A DNA stretch of 64,000 bases. It comes from Halomonas stenophila (GTDB lineage: Bacteria; Pseudomonadota; Gammaproteobacteria; Pseudomonadales; Halomonadaceae). The stretch lies in contig NZ_JACHXR010000004.1 in the NCBI RefSeq assembly GCF_014192275.1, positions 124,001 to 188,000 on the forward strand. Reading direction: 5' to 3'. Positions 18,605 to 26,039 of this stretch are shown one piece after another. Position 1 is the first letter of the stretch; the number at the start of each line of letters is the position of its first letter. Both the position numbers and the translations under genes were made by a program. The notes under the pieces were generated by a model that made no database searches, was not told the origin of the DNA, and worked only from the letters and a program-made list of their open reading frames with translations.

Positions 18605-18713
18605 TGTACACCAAAATCTAGGAAGCCCCCCGACGAGCGTCAAGACGCCGGCCCGTGCCGACCACACCGGGGCTTGTTAAGATAGCGGCCTAATTATCCA
18701 GTCGGGAGCGGAC

Positions 18714-18956
18714 ATGGGACTCCGGGAAATCGCCATCGGCGGCCTCTATCTGTCGCCATTGCTGCTCTATGCCCTGATCGGGCTGGCCGCCGCCCTGGTG
18801 GCGGCCCTCGAGGATCGCCAGGCGCTGAGCCCGCGTCATCGGGCGATGATCGCCGGGCTGGTGGGACGCCTCGACCTGGCGCTGCACCTTCAGGCCGAAT
18901 GGGCGCGGACCGCCCAGTCGCCGCCCGCCACGGCCACCTTCTTGGCGCCGACCTGA
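18714..18956 (+). CDS. Small membrane protein, DUF1656-like
   Basis: An 80-residue protein whose first 31 residues (MGLREIAIGGLYLSPLLLYAL) match the start of DUF1656/AaeX small membrane proteins, which normally precede a HlyD-type fusion protein and a FUSC efflux pump. Those partners are missing here. The C-terminal half is polar and does not form the expected second helix, so the gene may be a diverged or decaying orphan. It is preceded by a promoter-like TAAGAT and a GGGAGCGG ribosome site. Confidence 0.55.
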   Translation: MGLREIAIGGLYLSPLLLYALIGLAAALVAALEDRQALSPRHRAMIAGLVGRLDLALHLQAEWARTAQSPPATATFLAPT

Positions 18957-19010
18957 CATCCGGGCGGACAGGGACCGCGCCGCCACTCATCCTCTGCACG
19001 GGAGATCCTG

Positions 19011-19886
19011 ATGCTTGCCGAACTCTTCGCCGTCATGGCCCCGGTCCTCGCCGGTGCCGGCCTGGGCTTCGGCTGGGTCCGCCTCGGCCACGACTATCCC
19101 GTGGCCTTCGTCACCCGGCTGGTCTTCAACATCGGCACGCCCTCCCTGGTGCTGGCCTCGCTGGCCGAGGCCGAGATCGATGCGGGCAGCTTCGGCCGGA
19201 CCATGCTGGCCACGGCCCTGGTCCTGCTGTGCATGGCGGCGGCCACCGGCCTGATGGCACGCCTGCTGCGCCGCGACTGGCGGGTACTGCTGGCCCCGAT
19301 GATGTATCCCAACACCGGCAACATGGGCCTGCCGGTGGTGCTCTACGCCTTCGGCAGTGCCGGCTTCGTGTTCGGTATCACGGTGATGGTCACCGTGACG
19401 CTGTTCCAGTTCACCCTGGGCTCGCTGATGGCCGGGCGCGGCAACCCACTGAAGATCCTGGCCACGACGCCGACGGTCTATGCCATCCTGATCGCCCTGT
19501 CCCTGCTGCTCACCGATACCGACCTGCCACGCTGGCTGGCCAACAGCGTGGAGCTGATCTCCGGCTTCACGGTGCCGCTGATGCTGATCACCCTGGGGGT
19601 CTCGCTGGCCAATATCCAGGTACGCAGCCTGCGTTCGGGGCTCGGCTTCAGCCTGCTGCGCCTGCCGCTCGCCGCCGGGGTGGCCTGGACCATTGGCAGC
19701 CTGCTCGCGCTGCCGCCCACGGGTCATGCCATCCTGGTCCTGCAGATGAGCATGCCGGTGGCGGTCTTCAACTACCTGTTCGCCCAGCGCGCCCGCCGCG
19801 AGCCGGCGTACGTGGCGAGTCTGGTGTTCTGCTCCACCCTGCTGTCGCTGCTCTACCTGCCACTGCTGCTGATCCTGCTGATGTAG
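19011..19886 (+). CDS. AEC family (auxin efflux carrier-type) transporter
   Basis: A 291-residue inner-membrane protein with about ten helices in two halves. Typical AEC features are FNIGTPSLVLASL near residue 42, MYPNTGNMGLPVVLYAFG near residue 100, and the second-half GFTVPLMLITLGVSLA. Family members export or exchange organic acids such as malate or malonate, but the substrate here is unknown. The start at 19011 has GGGAGATCCTG upstream. It lies 54 bases after the DUF1656-like gene and may share its transcript. Confidence 0.85.
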   Translation: MLAELFAVMAPVLAGAGLGFGWVRLGHDYPVAFVTRLVFNIGTPSLVLASLAEAEIDAGSFGRTMLATALVLLCMAAATGLMARLLRRDWRVLLAPMMYPNTGNMGLPVVLYAFGSAGFVFGITVMVTVTLFQFTLGSLMAGRGNPLKILATTPTVYAILIALSLLLTDTDLPRWLANSVELISGFTVPLMLITLGVSLANIQVRSLRSGLGFSLLRLPLAAGVAWTIGSLLALPPTGHAILVLQMSMPVAVFNYLFAQRARREPAYVASLVFCSTLLSLLYLPLLLILLM

Positions 19887-19895
19887 CCAGCGGCG

Positions 19896-19932
19896 CCCCT
19901 CGCGACGCCTGTGGGTCGAGGGCGACGAGGGG
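19896..19932 (+). terminator. Hairpin after the AEC transporter
   Basis: Arms CCCCTCG and CGAGGGG, with additional inner pairing GACGCC / GGGCG, follow the stop codon by nine bases. The T-tract is weak. From here to about 20130 no gene is seen. Confidence 0.45.
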
Positions 19933-20136
19933 CCGCGCTTGCCCGAATAGGCTTGGTGTGTAGCGCGTCAATCTGGATGAGAAGCCAGCGACACTCAAGA
20001 CGAGTCACTCCGTGTCGACCAGCGACAATGGCTCGACGGACCTGCCTGGCTCACCTGGCGAGGCAGGGTAACAGCGAAGGGGCTGCGACATTCCGGCTCT
20101 CATCTTGATTGTCGCTCTGCAAACCAGCATAGGAAG

Positions 20137-20343
20137 TTGAGTGGTAAACTTCATGGGCACGTTGCCTACTATGGTATTCGTGGCAACATTCGATCCATAC
20201 AGACGTTCCGCCATCGGGTGGAGAGATGCTGGATCAAATGGCTGAGCCGGCGATCCCAGAAGGCGAATATTGTGTGGCGGAAAGCGTATCAACTCTTCAA
20301 GGTGCTGCCGTTCCCCAAGGCGAGGATTGTGCAACAGTGCTGA
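20137..20343 (+). pseudogene. Group II intron reverse transcriptase/maturase, C-terminal fragment
   Basis: The 68 residues read KLHGHVAYYGIRGN, then FRHRVERCWIKWLSRRSQK and LFKVLPFPKARIV. This is the maturase (X) domain end of group II intron-encoded proteins, whose usual form is KLRGHYQYYG..W..WLNRRSQ. The palm, fingers and catalytic YADD region are absent upstream, so only the tail survives. No endonuclease domain follows, as in bacterial class C proteins. The frame continues open for some codons upstream without clear similarity. It lies directly before the domain V-like hairpin at 20369. Confidence 0.75.
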
Positions 20344-20368
20344 TCCTTCCGCGAAACTAGTGGTTGAA

Positions 20369-20437
20369 GAGCCGGATGCGTTAGTTGCAGATGTCCGGAT
20401 CTGTGGGGGCCGGGTCGAGCAATCGCCCGGTCTATCC
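20369..20437 (+). mobile_element. Group II intron 3' end: domain V and VI-like hairpins
   Basis: The 35-base hairpin at 20369-20403 starts GAGCCGGATGC, pairs 7 of 8 bases with TCCGGATC, has an upper stem TGC/GCA and carries the AGC catalytic triad position, as domain V does. It is followed at once by a second hairpin CCGGGTCGA-GCAA-TCGCCCGG (domain VI-like) ending TCTATCC, a typical intron 3' end. The 5' part of the intron is missing, so it cannot splice. Confidence 0.65.
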
Positions 20438-20653
20438 AACTATCTTCGTTTTCAGGCCTGCCTCATGAATAAGCCGGGCTAACATGTCGATGCAGTCGAC
20501 CGCTCGCGGGTCGGGCGCTCGTGATGGCTGACCTCCGTTGTTAGACATCAAAAAGATGCTACCAAGCGTCGAGGAAGCGAGAAAATCGCGGCGGCAGCTT
20601 AACGATAGTGTTCGCTATAACTTGACCAGTACAGCCTGCTCGGAGCAGGTGAG
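20438..20653. other. Non-coding gap after the intron remnant
   Basis: No credible gene is seen. A TAACA / TGTTA pair (20481-20548) encloses a weak imperfect palindrome that loosely resembles an integron attC site or a decayed IS end, but the pairing is too poor to name it. Confidence 0.4.
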
Positions 20654-21169
20654 TCAGGACACTCTCGCCAATTCCTTGGTGATATCGGCCATACTATCGT
20701 AAGTGTGGTCACCGAAACTCTCCAAGGCCTGCATCTCCTCTTCGCTGGCTTTCGAGCGGGCATGGTGCTTGAGTTCTTCGCGGGTGGCCGGAAAGCGCAT
20801 GCCGGCGAACAGGCTGGCGAAGCGCGCGGCGGATGGCGCCTGCATGGCACGCTCGCCACCGGTCTTGCTTGGCTGGTTCGCGGGGGCGTTCTCGTGGGTA
20901 CGCAGTTCACCGAAGGCCCGCGCGACTTCGGCGGCATCCCGATACTCCCGTTCCGGCAACCGCTCGAGGATATCGCGTACCTCCCGCTCGTCAACATCCA
21001 CGGCATCGACCAGTTCGCTGCGCGCTTTCGGAAACTCTACCCCTTCCAGCGCCTTCTCGATATCGGCAGCAGAGACGGCCTGTTCCGGGTGGGACGTGAG
21101 CATATGCTGCTCATGGCGGCTCTTCTGCTCGAACGTGGCGCCGCAGATTTCACAAACGAACTGTGCCAT
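20654..21169 (-). CDS. C2H2 zinc-finger protein with two DUF2795 modules
   Basis: A 171-residue protein of unknown function. Residues 5-27 form a classical C2H2 zinc finger (CEICGATFEQKSRHEQHMLTSH), rare in bacteria. Two DUF2795 modules follow, about residues 35-85 (LEGVEFPKARSELVDA, LPEREYRDAAEV) and 115-170 (FAGMRFPATREELKHHA, DHTYDSMADI). The start overlaps the upstream gene stop (TGATG), so both are co-translated. DUF2795 units are small helical domains with no assigned activity. A nucleic-acid or protein-binding role is a guess from the finger. Confidence 0.75.
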   Translation of the reverse strand: MAQFVCEICGATFEQKSRHEQHMLTSHPEQAVSAADIEKALEGVEFPKARSELVDAVDVDEREVRDILERLPEREYRDAAEVARAFGELRTHENAPANQPSKTGGERAMQAPSAARFASLFAGMRFPATREELKHHARSKASEEEMQALESFGDHTYDSMADITKELARVS

Positions 21170-22164
21170 CAGCGCACCTCCCCAACCGCTTTCTGAATGT
21201 CCGCCATCGTCTCGAACTGCCGGCCGGGAAAATCGTTCAGCACCTCGATGATTTCGTCCGCAGCTTGGTTGGCCTTGGCTTGCTCGAGCAGGTCGGCCTT
21301 GCGGCAAGGAAAGTCGATCCCCTTGAGAGCCTTGGCAATGCCGGCCGCCGAAGACGTGCTGGTGGCCGACTTGCCGCCACGCTCACCGCCCTTGCTGCGA
21401 TCACGCGCGGGCTCGAGAGTTTCGGGCTCCATGCGGGGTTCCGTGAGATTGCCGCCTTCCAGCGCTTCGGTTGGCCACTGCCGCCGATTCAGTCCCAGCG
21501 TCTTGAACAGTGCCCCCTTGCCGCTGAGGTTGACCCGCTCCTCGCTGAGGTCGTTAGTTGCTCCCACCATCAGGAGCTGAGCGTTCTCGTAATCGAGCAG
21601 CTTGCTGTCATCGATATCAATCCAGCGTCTGTCGGCGAACTTGTCCTGCAAGCGCTTGGGATAATTCGGTTCGGCATGCGGAAAGCCGGGCACATCAAGC
21701 GCAGGGTTGCGCACCGAGATCACGTAGCTCGCCTCGGCAAGGATGCCCAACTTCTCTTGCGCCTTACCAGGCTTGTTCGGACTTGTGAGGCGGTAGGCCA
21801 GTCGCGAGCTGCTGTCGCGCTCGAAAATCGCATAACGCCCCTCGCCGACAGGAATGCCCTCGCCCTGTTCCTGCTTGCCCCGAGTCTTGGTCTCGTACTC
21901 GAGCGGTGCCAGTGCCGCGCCGATATCCTTCGGCTTGCCTGTCATGGCGTTCATCATCCACTCGCGCGCAGTGGATTTAGGCTGCTCTCTGGTGATCTCC
22001 GGCAGTCGTTTCTTACCTACCAGGAACAGCCGAGCAGTCTTTTGATCATCTGGCGCCAGCACCACGTGCAGGCGCTGAACGTCATCGAGACTCTGCATCT
22101 TTTCTGCATTGACCTTGGGCCGGTATAAAAAATAGATATCGCCTTTCTCCACGTAATCCGTCAT
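21169..22164 (-). CDS. Conserved hypothetical protein with C-terminal DUF2795 module
   Basis: A 331-residue cytoplasmic-looking protein with no signal peptide or membrane helix. The first 215 residues form an unnamed domain that begins GDIYFLYRPKVNAEKMQSL and includes LFLVGKKRLPEI, YETKTRGKQEQGEG and EASYVISVRNP; I recognise it only as a recurrent hypothetical family. A charged linker rich in Glu, Gly, Lys and Ser (about 240-275) leads to a DUF2795 module (LKGIDFPCRKADLLEQA, FPGRQFETMADIQKAVG). GGAGG lies before the ATG at 22164. It is the first gene of a two-gene operon in a low-GC patch, suggesting horizontal acquisition. Confidence 0.7.
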   Translation of the reverse strand: MTDYVEKGDIYFLYRPKVNAEKMQSLDDVQRLHVVLAPDDQKTARLFLVGKKRLPEITREQPKSTAREWMMNAMTGKPKDIGAALAPLEYETKTRGKQEQGEGIPVGEGRYAIFERDSSSRLAYRLTSPNKPGKAQEKLGILAEASYVISVRNPALDVPGFPHAEPNYPKRLQDKFADRRWIDIDDSKLLDYENAQLLMVGATNDLSEERVNLSGKGALFKTLGLNRRQWPTEALEGGNLTEPRMEPETLEPARDRSKGGERGGKSATSTSSAAGIAKALKGIDFPCRKADLLEQAKANQAADEIIEVLNDFPGRQFETMADIQKAVGEVR

Positions 22165-22516
22165 TTGGCACCTCCTGCGCCAGATCGGGTATGTAGGGGA
22201 AGAGAGACCTTCTTTCTTAGTAGCAGAGAATTTTCTACCATGCAAATGAAGAAAAGCGAATGTTGTATATTGATTAATTTCTTGTGGTAATTTGTTTATT
22301 AACTTGCGTTAACGCAATATGGCCACCCATGTCAACAGTACAAGTCACACGAGGTTTCTGAATGTTAAATTTTGTAGATTTTGCGGAATTTCCGGTAGCG
22401 AGCAAGATGCTCCCGGCTGGTACTCATTACCCACGATGTTAACAAAACGTATCGGATACTGGTGGAGTTACTCCGGTTCGGTGGACACTCGGCCCTTTGA
22501 GAAGGAAGAGCCCACC
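22165..22516. other. AT-rich promoter region of the DUF2795 operon
   Basis: This stretch is much more AT-rich than the rest of the window (runs of TTGATTAATTTCTTG and TTGTTTATTAACTTG). It probably holds the minus-strand promoter of the DUF2795 operon. From about 22480 it contains TGGACACTCGG, a likely left end of a decayed IS3-type element. No gene is supported. Confidence 0.5.
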
Positions 22517-22606
22517 ATATCACGGGCGCGTGCCCCTTATCCTGCCGAGTTCCGGCAATAGTTCATTGAGCTGGTTCGGGCGGGCCGAACCTCAAAAGAG
22601 CTGGCC
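22517..22606 (+). pseudogene. IS3-family OrfA N-terminal remnant
   Basis: The frame reads SRARAPYPAEFRQ, then a stop (TAG at 22559), then FIELVRAGRTSKELA. This is the start of an IS3-type OrfA helix-turn-helix protein with one nonsense mutation. The rest of OrfA and OrfB is gone: after 22606 the sequence changes to another element. Confidence 0.65.
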
Positions 22607-22852
22607 ATAACTGGGCTTATCCCGCCTCATTCATAAGGCTGACGAACGAGCCTTTTGACCCAGTGGTTGCCGGTAGCGGCCCACGTCAACGTCATCAGGC
22701 CGCTTGGTAGCTGATTGATCTATATCTGAATCGGCTTCAACCTGGTCTTTTCATAACTTTCAGGAATTGATATCGGCCGTCAGCGCAGCCGTGGTCGTCG
22801 GCCTCCGTTGTGGCCCCCTGGCTTGCTGCGTGGATCGTGGTGACACCAGGGA
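22607..22852. other. Non-coding 3' part of a decayed IS (IS1380-like)
   Basis: The sequence between the IS3 remnant and the transposase remnant contains CCTCATTCATAAGG near 22624, which resembles an IS1380-type terminal repeat. No gene is seen. Confidence 0.35.
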
Positions 22853-23050
22853 TCAGACCAGGGCCGTCAACCGGGGCAGCCCCTTCAGCAAGGTGGGCCA
22901 CATTTGTCGGCGGCATCGCCGAGATGAACCGTGATCCGCCGGGCGTGCACCGTCAGCGTGGCCGCGACCTTGAGCACCTGCCCGCGCACCTGTATCAGGC
23001 TCCACCCGCGCTGGGTTTGACGCTCCAACAGGCAGCGCAGGCCAGATGGA
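22853..23050 (-). pseudogene. Transposase C-terminal remnant (IS1380-like), frameshifted
   Basis: The minus strand reads LRCLLERQTQRGWSL, IQVRGQVLKVAATL, TVHARRITVHLGDAADK and then, after a one-base loss near 22907, WPTLLKGLPRLTALV and a stop. The basic RGQVLKVAATLTVHARR pattern matches the C-terminal region of IS1380-type transposases. The N-terminal and catalytic parts are absent. Assignment to the IS family is by recollection of that pattern only. Confidence 0.45.
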
Positions 23051-23054
23051 AGCA

Positions 23055-23074
23055 CCCGCCTCCTCCAAGGCGGG
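23055..23074 (-). terminator. Terminator of the aminotransferase operon
   Basis: A 7-bp perfect stem CCCGCCT / AGGCGGG with a six-base loop begins ten bases after the aminotransferase stop on the minus strand. The following TGCTTCC is only partly T-rich. Confidence 0.6.
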
Positions 23075-23084
23075 CGTTGCCGGA

Positions 23085-24494
23085 TCAGCGCGGCAGGTAG
23101 CCGTCGGCCTTGAGCGACTCGGTCGCGGCCTCGATGCTCTCGCGCAGCGTGGCCACCACGAAGTCGACGTGCTCGCGACTCAGGATCAGCGTCGGAGAGA
23201 GGATGTTCATGTGCGCCAAGGGGCGCACGATCAGGCCGCGCTTCTGGCACTCGTCGGCGATGCGATTGCCGACCTTGGCGTCGGGGGCAATCAGCTCCCT
23301 GGTCGCCTTGTCGGCGACGTTCTCGAGACACATCATGAACTTGCGGCCACGGACGTCGCCAACGATCTGCAGGTCCTCGAGCTCATGGAGACGCTCCTCG
23401 AAGTAGGCGCCCACGTCCTTGACGTGATCGCAGAGGTTCTCACGCTCCATGATCTCGATGTTCTTGAGCCCTGCGGCGCAACTCACCGGGTGGCCGGAGT
23501 AGGTGAAGCCGTGGGTGAAGATGGCGCCATCGGCCTGGGGCTCGCTGATCACCTCATAGATGCGATCGGAGAAGATGGTCGCCCCCAGCGGCAGGTAACC
23601 GGAGGTCAGCCCCTTGGCGCAGGTGATGATGTCCGGGACGATGCCGAACTCGTCCTCGGAGGCGAACATGTGTCCCAGCCGGCCGAAGGCGGTGACCACC
23701 TCGTCGGAGACATAGAGGACATCGTACTTGCGGCACACCGCCAGGGTCTTCCTGTGGTAGCCCTCGGGCGGCACGATCACGCCGCCGGCGCCCAGGATCG
23801 GCTCGGCGAAGAAGGCCGCGACATTGTCCGGGCCCCGCTCGAGGATCTTGTCCTCCAGCTCCTGGACCTTCTCGTCGCAGAAGGCCTCCAGGCTCTGGCC
23901 CTCCGGGCGACGGTAGGGGTTGGGGCTGGAGATGTGGTGCACCAGTTGGCGCTCGATGTCGAAGCCAATGTGGTCGACCTCGACCCCGGTGATCGACATC
24001 GCCATGTAGGTGCTGCCGTGATAGCCGTCCTTGCGCGAGATGATCTGCTTCTTGCTCGGCTTGCCGAGCTGGTTGAAATAGAAGTGGATCATGCGCACGG
24101 CGGTGTCGTTGGCCACCGAGCCGCCACAGCCGTAGAAGACATGGTTGAGATCCCCCGGCGCCAGGTCGGCGAGCTTGGCAGCCAGGCGCGCGGCCGGCGC
24201 GGTGGTGTGGTGGCCGAAGGTCGAGAAGTAGGGGATATCGCGGATCTGCGCGGCGACGGCCTCGGCGATCTCGTCGCGGCCATAGCCGATGTTGACGCAC
24301 CAGAGCCCACCGATGCCATCCAGGTAGCGCTTGCCGTCGGCATCCTGAAGGGAGACGCCGTCGGCCTGGCGGAAGACCATGGACCCGCTTTCCTTGAAGG
24401 TGGAGAAGTCGGTCCAGGGATGCATGAAGTGGTCGCGATCCTTATGCCAGATTTCCTGTTTCTCGAGCTGGGCGGACACGTTCTGACTGGTCAT
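23085..24494 (-). CDS. PLP-dependent class III aminotransferase (SpuC/DoeD-like)
   Basis: A 469-residue omega-amine:pyruvate-type aminotransferase. Visible features are HPWTDFSTF at the entry, GGLWCVNIGYGR, FYGCGGSVANDTAVRM, KDGYHGSTYM, DEVVTAFGRLG and the cofactor lysine in TCAKGLTSGYLPLGA. The closest known enzymes by motif are putrescine:pyruvate (SpuC) and diaminobutyrate (DoeD) transaminases. With the permease and aldehyde dehydrogenase upstream in the same operon it would convert an imported amine to an aldehyde. Ectoine-degradation partners DoeA/DoeB are not in the window, which favours a polyamine-like substrate. Confidence 0.85.
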   Translation of the reverse strand: MTSQNVSAQLEKQEIWHKDRDHFMHPWTDFSTFKESGSMVFRQADGVSLQDADGKRYLDGIGGLWCVNIGYGRDEIAEAVAAQIRDIPYFSTFGHHTTAPAARLAAKLADLAPGDLNHVFYGCGGSVANDTAVRMIHFYFNQLGKPSKKQIISRKDGYHGSTYMAMSITGVEVDHIGFDIERQLVHHISSPNPYRRPEGQSLEAFCDEKVQELEDKILERGPDNVAAFFAEPILGAGGVIVPPEGYHRKTLAVCRKYDVLYVSDEVVTAFGRLGHMFASEDEFGIVPDIITCAKGLTSGYLPLGATIFSDRIYEVISEPQADGAIFTHGFTYSGHPVSCAAGLKNIEIMERENLCDHVKDVGAYFEERLHELEDLQIVGDVRGRKFMMCLENVADKATRELIAPDAKVGNRIADECQKRGLIVRPLAHMNILSPTLILSREHVDFVVATLRESIEAATESLKADGYLPR

Positions 24495-24553
24495 CGTGAT
24501 TCTCCTTCGGGGTCGGGAGGTGGCGGCGGGCGTCGCCTCGCGTAGTTGTCTTC

Positions 24554-25966
24554 TCAGTGCTTGGCGATCTGGTCCAGGGGTTCGGGCTTGAACAGCGGCT
24601 TTTTCATCACCAGCTTGATCCAGGCCACGGCGACGACGCTGACCAGGCCCAGCACCACGCCGGCGTTGGTGAAGATCTCCGCGGTCAGTTCCGGCGCCGG
24701 CGAGGCATAGACGATGGCGTAGACCATGCCGGCGATGCCGATCAGCTGCGGCAGCGGATAGAGGGGCGAACGGTAGGGACGCTCGGCCTCGGGGTAGCGA
24801 ATGCGCAGGGCGATGACGTTGACATGGGCGATGATGTAGGCGATCAACCAGGCGATGGCCGCGGAGATCAGCAACAGGCCCACGGTGCTGGCGTCGTTGC
24901 CCCAGATCAGCAGCGGCAGGCCGGTGACGCCGGCGGTGAACAACACTGCGACCCAGGGCGCGCGGGTGGACCGGGTCAGCCAGCCCAGCATCGGGAAGGC
25001 CTGGCCCTGCTCGGCCATGCCCTGCAGCATCCGCGGCACGGCGGCCAGCGAGGTGTTCACCGTGCTGCAGGTCGCAGTGATCGCCGCCACGGCCAGCAGT
25101 AAGGTGCCCGATCCGCCGAAGGCGGCGCTGGCATACTCCAGGTGCGGCAGCTCGGCGGTCATCAGCACGTCGCGCGGCAGGTAGAAGAGCGCACCCAGGC
25201 AGTAGAGGGCGAAGACCGCGAAGATCACGGTGAGCCCCAGGTACATGGAGCGCGGGATATAGCGCTCGGGACGGCGCGTGTCACCGACCAGCGGGCAGAC
25301 GAACTCGGCGCCCACATAACCCCAGATGGCCAGGGCGATCAGGGTGAAGGCGCCCTCGCCCAGGTTGAAGCCAGCGGCCAACTCGGCGGCCTCGAACTGA
25401 TGGGGCGCGAAGCCGCCCGTCAGGGCACTGACGCCGAGCAGGGTCAGGGCCACCACCATGGCGAAGGCCAGCACGTTCTGCAGCTTGGCGAAGACATCGA
25501 TGCCCAGCAGGTTGAGCACCGTGAAGGCGCCGAGGATGCCGAAGGCGACGTAGTGGGTCCCTTCCACGGCCGGATAAAGCACGCCGAGCAGGTAGTTGAC
25601 CAGCATCAGCTCGGCGGACAGCGCGAACATCGCCACCACCACATAGCCGGAGAACACCGAGAGGATCGCCGGGAAGTGCCCCAGGGCCACCTCGGTGTAG
25701 GCGCTAAGGCTCCCCGCCCGGGGCACCAGCAGGGCCAGTTCGGAGAAGGACGCCGCATAGCACAGCGCCAGTACCCAGGCGATGGCCAACGGCACGATGA
25801 AGGCGGCCCCGGCGATGCCGACGCCCTGGAGCATCAGCACCATGACGCCCTGGGATACCACCAGGCCGACCGCGACGGCCATCAGGGACTTGAGGCCCAG
25901 GACGCCTCGGGCCTTCTTGTCGGTGGCTGTCGTGGCCGCCGACGATTTGGATATGGCATCTTGCAT
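24554..25966 (-). CDS. APC-family amino acid/amine permease (PuuP-like)
   Basis: A 470-residue inner-membrane carrier with about twelve helices. It opens with GLKSLMAVAVGLVVSQGVMV, has the substrate-loop-like SFSELALLVPRAGSLSAYTEV in helix 3, and a helix 6 with IALAIWGYVGAEFVCPLVG. The start at 25966 is the first Met before the first helix; a longer frame reaches into the dehydrogenase gene. It lies between the aldehyde dehydrogenase (73 bases) and aminotransferase (59 bases) genes, so it most likely imports the amine that those enzymes degrade. The substrate is not determined. Confidence 0.85.
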   Translation of the reverse strand: MQDAISKSSAATTATDKKARGVLGLKSLMAVAVGLVVSQGVMVLMLQGVGIAGAAFIVPLAIAWVLALCYAASFSELALLVPRAGSLSAYTEVALGHFPAILSVFSGYVVVAMFALSAELMLVNYLLGVLYPAVEGTHYVAFGILGAFTVLNLLGIDVFAKLQNVLAFAMVVALTLLGVSALTGGFAPHQFEAAELAAGFNLGEGAFTLIALAIWGYVGAEFVCPLVGDTRRPERYIPRSMYLGLTVIFAVFALYCLGALFYLPRDVLMTAELPHLEYASAAFGGSGTLLLAVAAITATCSTVNTSLAAVPRMLQGMAEQGQAFPMLGWLTRSTRAPWVAVLFTAGVTGLPLLIWGNDASTVGLLLISAAIAWLIAYIIAHVNVIALRIRYPEAERPYRSPLYPLPQLIGIAGMVYAIVYASPAPELTAEIFTNAGVVLGLVSVVAVAWIKLVMKKPLFKPEPLDQIAKH

Positions 25967-26039
25967 TGTCGTCACCCTCTTGTTGTTGTGGGGGTTCGCA
26001 GCCGCCGGCGAGGCACCGGCGAGCGGGGTCAGGGGCGGC

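Noticed and set aside
20481..20553. Possible integron attC site (GGCTAAC ... GTTAGAC) after the intron remnant
   Set aside because: Only the right half-site fits GTTRRRY, the left half has a mismatch, and the inner arms pair poorly. No integrase or cassette array is present. The left side could equally be an IS terminal repeat.
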